From an uncultured Alistipes sp. (GTDB lineage Bacteria > Bacteroidota > Bacteroidia > Bacteroidales > Rikenellaceae): a stretch of DNA of 64,000 nucleotides. The translations under genes and the position numbers were made by a program. The notes under the pieces were generated by a model. It made no database searches and was not told the DNA's origin. It saw only the letters and a list, made by a program, of their open reading frames with translations. Position 1 is the first letter of the stretch. Each line of letters opens with the position of its first letter. Positions 60,975 through 64,000 of this stretch are shown here, in pieces. The stretch covers positions 62,001-126,000 of the forward strand of contig CAJTYA010000002.1 in NCBI GenBank assembly GCA_910583985.1, read 5' to 3'.

Positions 60975-62228
60975 ATGAAAGAAGCTCAAATTCTGAAAGC
61001 CTACGAAGCCGCCAAAGCGCGCTATGCCGAAATCGGCGTCGACACCGATGCCGTGCTCGAACAGATCGCCAAAGTATCCCTGTCGCTGCACTGCTGGCAG
61101 ACGGACGACGTGACCGGTTTCGAAAACCCCGACGGACAGCTCTCCGGCGGTATTCAGGCTACCGGCAACTATCCCGGCAAAGCCCGCAACATCGACGAAG
61201 TGCGCAAGGACATCGAAAAGGTGAAAACCCTCCTTCCGGGTAACCACCGCCTGAACATCCACGCCATCTACGGCGATTTCGGAGGCCAGAAGGTGGACCG
61301 CGACCAGATCGAACCCAAACACTTCCAGAGCTGGATCGACTGGGCCAAGGCCAACAACATGAAGCTCGACTTCAACAGCACCAGCTTCTCGCACCCCAAG
61401 AGCGGCGACCAGTCTCTCTCCAACCGCGACAAGGGCATCCGCGACTTCTGGATCGAACATACCATCCGCAGCCGTAAGATCGCCGACGAAATGGGTAAGC
61501 AGCTCGGCGACAAAGCCTGCCACAACCTGTGGATTCACGACGGTTCGAAAGACCTGACCGTAGACCGCTACCTCTACCGTTCGCTGCTCAAGGATTCGCT
61601 GGATCAGATCTTCGCCGTAAAATGCCCGAACGTGAAGGACGCCGTGGAAAGCAAGGTGTTCGGCGTGGGTCTCGAAAGCTATACGACCGGTTCGCACGAA
61701 TTCTACATGGGCTACGCCGTACAGAACGGCCTGATGTGCACGCTCGACATGGGTCACTTCCACCCGACCGAAGAGACCTACGACAAAATTTCGTCGCTGC
61801 TGCTCTTCACGCCCGAAATCATGCTGCACGTGAGCCGTCCGGTACGTTGGGACAGCGACCACGTGGTTATCCTCAACGACAGCGTACAGTTGCTCGCACA
61901 GGAAATCGTATGGGCCAATGCTCTGGGCAAAACCAACATCGGCCTCGACTACTTCGACGCTTCGATCAACCGCATCGGCGCTTACGTCGTAGGTAGCCGC
62001 GCTACGCAGAAAGCGTTCCTGCAGGCTCTGCTGACCCCCATCGGCAAGCTCCGCGAATACGAAGCCAACGGACAGCTCTTCCAGAGAATGGCCGTGCTCG
62101 AAGAAGCCAAGAGCATGCCGTGGGCAGCCGTTTACGATTACTTCTGCTACAAGAACAACGTTCCCGTGGCCGAAGACTATATCGCCGAGATCGAAAAATA
62201 CGAAAAGGAAGTTACCTCCAAACGATAA
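60975..62228 (+). CDS. rhaA: L-rhamnose isomerase
   Basis: The enzyme isomerises L-rhamnose to L-rhamnulose. The 417-aa product matches RhaA over its length: SLHCWQTDDVTGFE, GGIQATGNYPGKARN, LDFNSTSFSHPKS, HNLWIHDGSKD (metal ligands), CTLDMGHFHPTEE and LDYFDASINRIGA. The length is normal. Codon choice is notably uniform compared with neighbours, as in highly expressed genes. It lies 94 bp after rhaB across a hairpin and 91 bp before rhaT across another. Confidence 0.98.
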   Translation: MKEAQILKAYEAAKARYAEIGVDTDAVLEQIAKVSLSLHCWQTDDVTGFENPDGQLSGGIQATGNYPGKARNIDEVRKDIEKVKTLLPGNHRLNIHAIYGDFGGQKVDRDQIEPKHFQSWIDWAKANNMKLDFNSTSFSHPKSGDQSLSNRDKGIRDFWIEHTIRSRKIADEMGKQLGDKACHNLWIHDGSKDLTVDRYLYRSLLKDSLDQIFAVKCPNVKDAVESKVFGVGLESYTTGSHEFYMGYAVQNGLMCTLDMGHFHPTEETYDKISSLLLFTPEIMLHVSRPVRWDSDHVVILNDSVQLLAQEIVWANALGKTNIGLDYFDASINRIGAYVVGSRATQKAFLQALLTPIGKLREYEANGQLFQRMAVLEEAKSMPWAAVYDYFCYKNNVPVAEDYIAEIEKYEKEVTSKR

Positions 62229-62247
62229 TCGTCGTCGAACTGTCGAA

Positions 62248-62288
62248 CCGTCCGCCCGTGCGATTTCTTCCCGAAATCGCGCGGACGG
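62248..62288 (+). other. Strong intergenic hairpin between rhaA and rhaT
   Basis: CCGTCCGC (62248-62255) pairs with 62281-62288 and GCGATTTC (62260-62267) with 62273-62280, with a 5-nt loop and one 4-nt bulge: 16 bp in all. No T run follows. It could protect the rhaA message 3' end or give partial termination so that rhaT is expressed less. Confidence 0.65.
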
Positions 62289-62319
62289 ATCGTTCGTATT
62301 CTAAAACTGCTACTCGATT

Positions 62320-63345
62320 ATGGAAATTTTGTTAGGTTTGCTGATTATCGCCATAGGCAGCTTCGGACAGTCGAGCTCCTATGTGCCGATCAAAAAAGTG
62401 AAAAGCTGGGCTTGGGAGAGCTTCTGGATCGTACAGGGCATCTTCGCATGGCTCGTGTTCCCGTTCCTCGGCGCTCTGCTGGGCGTACCCGCCGGAATGG
62501 GACTGTTCGACCTGCTCGCTTCGGGCGGTGCGCTCAAGGCCATCGTTTACGGTATTCTGTGGGGCGTCGGCGGGTTGACCTTCGGCCTCAGCATGCGCTA
62601 TCTGGGCGTGGCGCTCGGCCAGTCGATCTCGCTGGGAACCTGTGCCGGATTCGGTACGCTGCTGCCGGCCATCTTCGCCGGAACCAATCTGTTCCAAGGA
62701 CAGGGTCTCATCCTGCTGCTGGGCGTCTGCATCACGCTGGCCGGTATCGCCATCATCGGTTACGCCGGTTCGCTTCGCGCCCAGAACATGACCGAAGAGG
62801 AGAAGAAAGCCGCCATCAAGGACTTCGCACTGACCAAAGGTCTGCTCGTCGCGCTGCTGGCCGGTGTGATGAGCGCCTGCTTCGCGCTGGGTCTCGATGC
62901 CGGTACGCCCATCAAGGAAGCGGCCATCGCTAACGGCGTCGAACCGCTCTATGCCGGACTGCCCGTCATTCTGCTCGTGACGCTCGGCGGGTTCCTGACC
63001 AATGCCGCCTATTGCATCCAGCAGAATATCAAGAACCACACCGGAGGCGACTATTTCTCCGTTTCCGGCAGCGTGTTCGTCAATAACGTGCTGTTCTGCG
63101 CCTTGGCCGGCGTGCTGTGGTACTCGCAGTTCTTCGGTCTGGAAATGGGCAAGAGCTTCCTCAAGGATTCTCCGCTGCTTCTGGCTTTCTCGTGGAGCAT
63201 TCTCATGTCGCTCAACGTGACGTTCTCCAACGTATGGGGCATTCTGCTCAAAGAGTGGAAAGGTTGCAATTCGAAGACGATCGGCGTGCTGGTGCTGGGT
63301 CTGGTCGTGCTCGTTTTCTCGGTCTTCTTCCCCTCGCTGTTCTAA
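62320..63345 (+). CDS. rhaT: L-rhamnose:proton symporter
   Basis: The 341-aa inner-membrane protein has ten TM helices with the RhaT pattern: LLIIAIGSFGQSSSYVPIKKVKSWAWE at the N-terminus, WGVGGLTFGLSMRYLGVALGQSISLG, and GGDYFSVSGSVFVNNVLFCALAGVLWYSQFF. Rhamnose from the GH78 enzymes enters here after crossing the outer membrane. ATG 62320 begins just before the first TM helix, 91 bp after rhaA. Confidence 0.95.
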   Translation: MEILLGLLIIAIGSFGQSSSYVPIKKVKSWAWESFWIVQGIFAWLVFPFLGALLGVPAGMGLFDLLASGGALKAIVYGILWGVGGLTFGLSMRYLGVALGQSISLGTCAGFGTLLPAIFAGTNLFQGQGLILLLGVCITLAGIAIIGYAGSLRAQNMTEEEKKAAIKDFALTKGLLVALLAGVMSACFALGLDAGTPIKEAAIANGVEPLYAGLPVILLVTLGGFLTNAAYCIQQNIKNHTGGDYFSVSGSVFVNNVLFCALAGVLWYSQFFGLEMGKSFLKDSPLLLAFSWSILMSLNVTFSNVWGILLKEWKGCNSKTIGVLVLGLVVLVFSVFFPSLF

Positions 63346-63374
63346 CGATCTATCCATTCTAAAACTTCGATACG

Positions 63375-63686
63375 ATGAGATGTGCATTTAAAATGAAACT
63401 CAAGCCCGGATGCGAGGTCGAGTACGAAAAACGTCACCGCGCCATCTGGCCCGAACTGGTCGAACTGCTCAAGGCGACCGGCGTGAGCGAATACTCCATT
63501 TTCTGGGACAAGGAAACCAACCTGCTGTTCGCCGTGCAGGAACAGGGCGGCGAGAGCGGTTCGCAGGACTTGGGAACGAATCCCGTGGTGAAGAAATGGT
63601 GGGACTACATGGCCGACATCATGGAGGTCAATCCCGACAATTCCCCGGTTTCCATCCCGATGAAGGAAGTGTTCTACATGAAATAA
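63375..63686 (+). CDS. rhaM: L-rhamnose mutarotase
   Basis: The 103-aa product is a full-length RhaM: MRCAFKMKLKPG, YEKRHRAIWPELVELLKATG, SIFWDKETNLLFA, VVKKWWDYMADIM and a C-terminal MKEVFYMK. The His and Tyr/Trp residues of the dimeric ferredoxin-like active site are all present. It speeds alpha/beta anomer exchange so that RhaA gets its preferred form. Starts 29 bp after rhaT and ends the operon before a strong terminator. Confidence 0.96.
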   Translation: MRCAFKMKLKPGCEVEYEKRHRAIWPELVELLKATGVSEYSIFWDKETNLLFAVQEQGGESGSQDLGTNPVVKKWWDYMADIMEVNPDNSPVSIPMKEVFYMK

Positions 63687-63709
63687 CCTTTCCCGGAACG
63701 ATCCGGACG

Positions 63710-63740
63710 GAGGGTGCCCGATAATCGGGCACCCTCTTTT
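63710..63740 (+). terminator. Terminator of the rhamnose operon
   Basis: GAGGGTGCCCG (63710-63720) pairs perfectly with CGGGCACCCTC (63726-63736), with a 5-nt loop and four Ts. It lies 24 bp past the rhaM stop. Confidence 0.92.
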
Positions 63741-64000
63741 CGTTTCTTCGTCCGTAAAGGAAGGACGTGTGGCGGCGGACCGGATGATGGAGCGCAAGTT
63801 CCATCGCATGCGTTCCGTATGGCGGGCGACGGAGGTCCGCACCTCGTTTGTCGCGAACCCTGCCCGGTGGCGGAATGTCCTGAAAGATTGCGAACCCGGC
63901 GGATTCGGGCCGCCGACATGAATAAAAAAGACGGGACGATCCTCTCTTTCGATGAAAATTTCCTTATCTTTATCGGACAAATCATATCCTTCACCCAAAC
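63741..64000. other. Window end: gene-free, with a possible promoter
   Basis: No gene begins inside the window. TATCTTTA (63965-63972) is one base off the -7 consensus and probably belongs to a + strand gene starting beyond 64000. Confidence 0.4.

Noticed and set aside
1..64000. CRISPR arrays, insertion sequences, rRNA and known riboswitches
   Set aside because: No regularly spaced direct repeats, transposase motifs, rRNA core sequences or familiar riboswitch patterns were seen by eye on either strand. A model-based scan could still find a divergent RNA.

Overview
The window looks like a chromosomal segment of a GC-rich gut-type Bacteroidota. The placement rests on these signs. Promoters have the TTTG / TAnnTTTG form typical of the phylum. 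Lipoproteins, DUF3078 and WG-repeat proteins are common. A set of L-rhamnose catabolic genes has the Bacteroidota order. A Rikenellaceae/Alistipes-like host is plausible from GC richness and gene content, but this is inference and cannot be fixed from the sequence alone. I see no rRNA, CRISPR array, intact transposase or phage structural gene.

Layout. 0.29-4.2 kb: a three-gene run on the + strand encoding a kinase-fold/WG-repeat protein, a von Willebrand A (vWA) protein and a second kinase-fold/WG-repeat protein whose catalytic residues are lost. This is the most unusual unit in the window. 5.0-7.4 kb (-): wecB and wecC, which make UDP-ManNAcA for surface polysaccharide. 7.7-12.2 kb (+): three lipoproteins, one like a beta-propeller glycosidase. 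12.3-17.8 kb: sparse coding (tadA, an FMN reductase, a low-molecular-weight phosphatase) with long gene-free tracts. 17.8-23.6 kb (-): a five-gene MacAB-TolC-like efflux operon, divergent from a small XRE regulator with a palindrome just before its start. 24.5-29.4 kb (+): a large secreted putative glycosidase and aspS. 30.0-30.6 kb: two tandem tRNA-Val genes followed by an AT-rich wrecked excisionase-like gene, probably the scar of an integrated element.

31.6-43.7 kb holds transport and housekeeping genes: MgtC-like, mntH, a DUF3078 protein, cdaA (c-di-AMP synthase), an NlpE-like lipoprotein, an EamA transporter, a Kef-type antiporter, tpx, ybaK, mutY and a DUF2721 protein. 43.8-51.8 kb: a MATE pump, then several DNA-repair genes (AlkA-like glycosylase, dinB, exonuclease III, an Ogt/Ada-like methyltransferase) and a lipoprotein deacetylase.

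52.6-63.7 kb is a sugar-use region. uxuA and an SDR mannonate oxidoreductase (-) are divergent from two GH78-like rhamnosidases and then rhaB, rhaA, rhaT and rhaM (+). Together they suggest release of rhamnose from plant-type glycans such as rhamnogalacturonan, uptake and conversion to rhamnulose-1-phosphate, with hexuronate handled alongside. No rhamnose regulator or rhamnulose-1-phosphate aldolase is inside the window.
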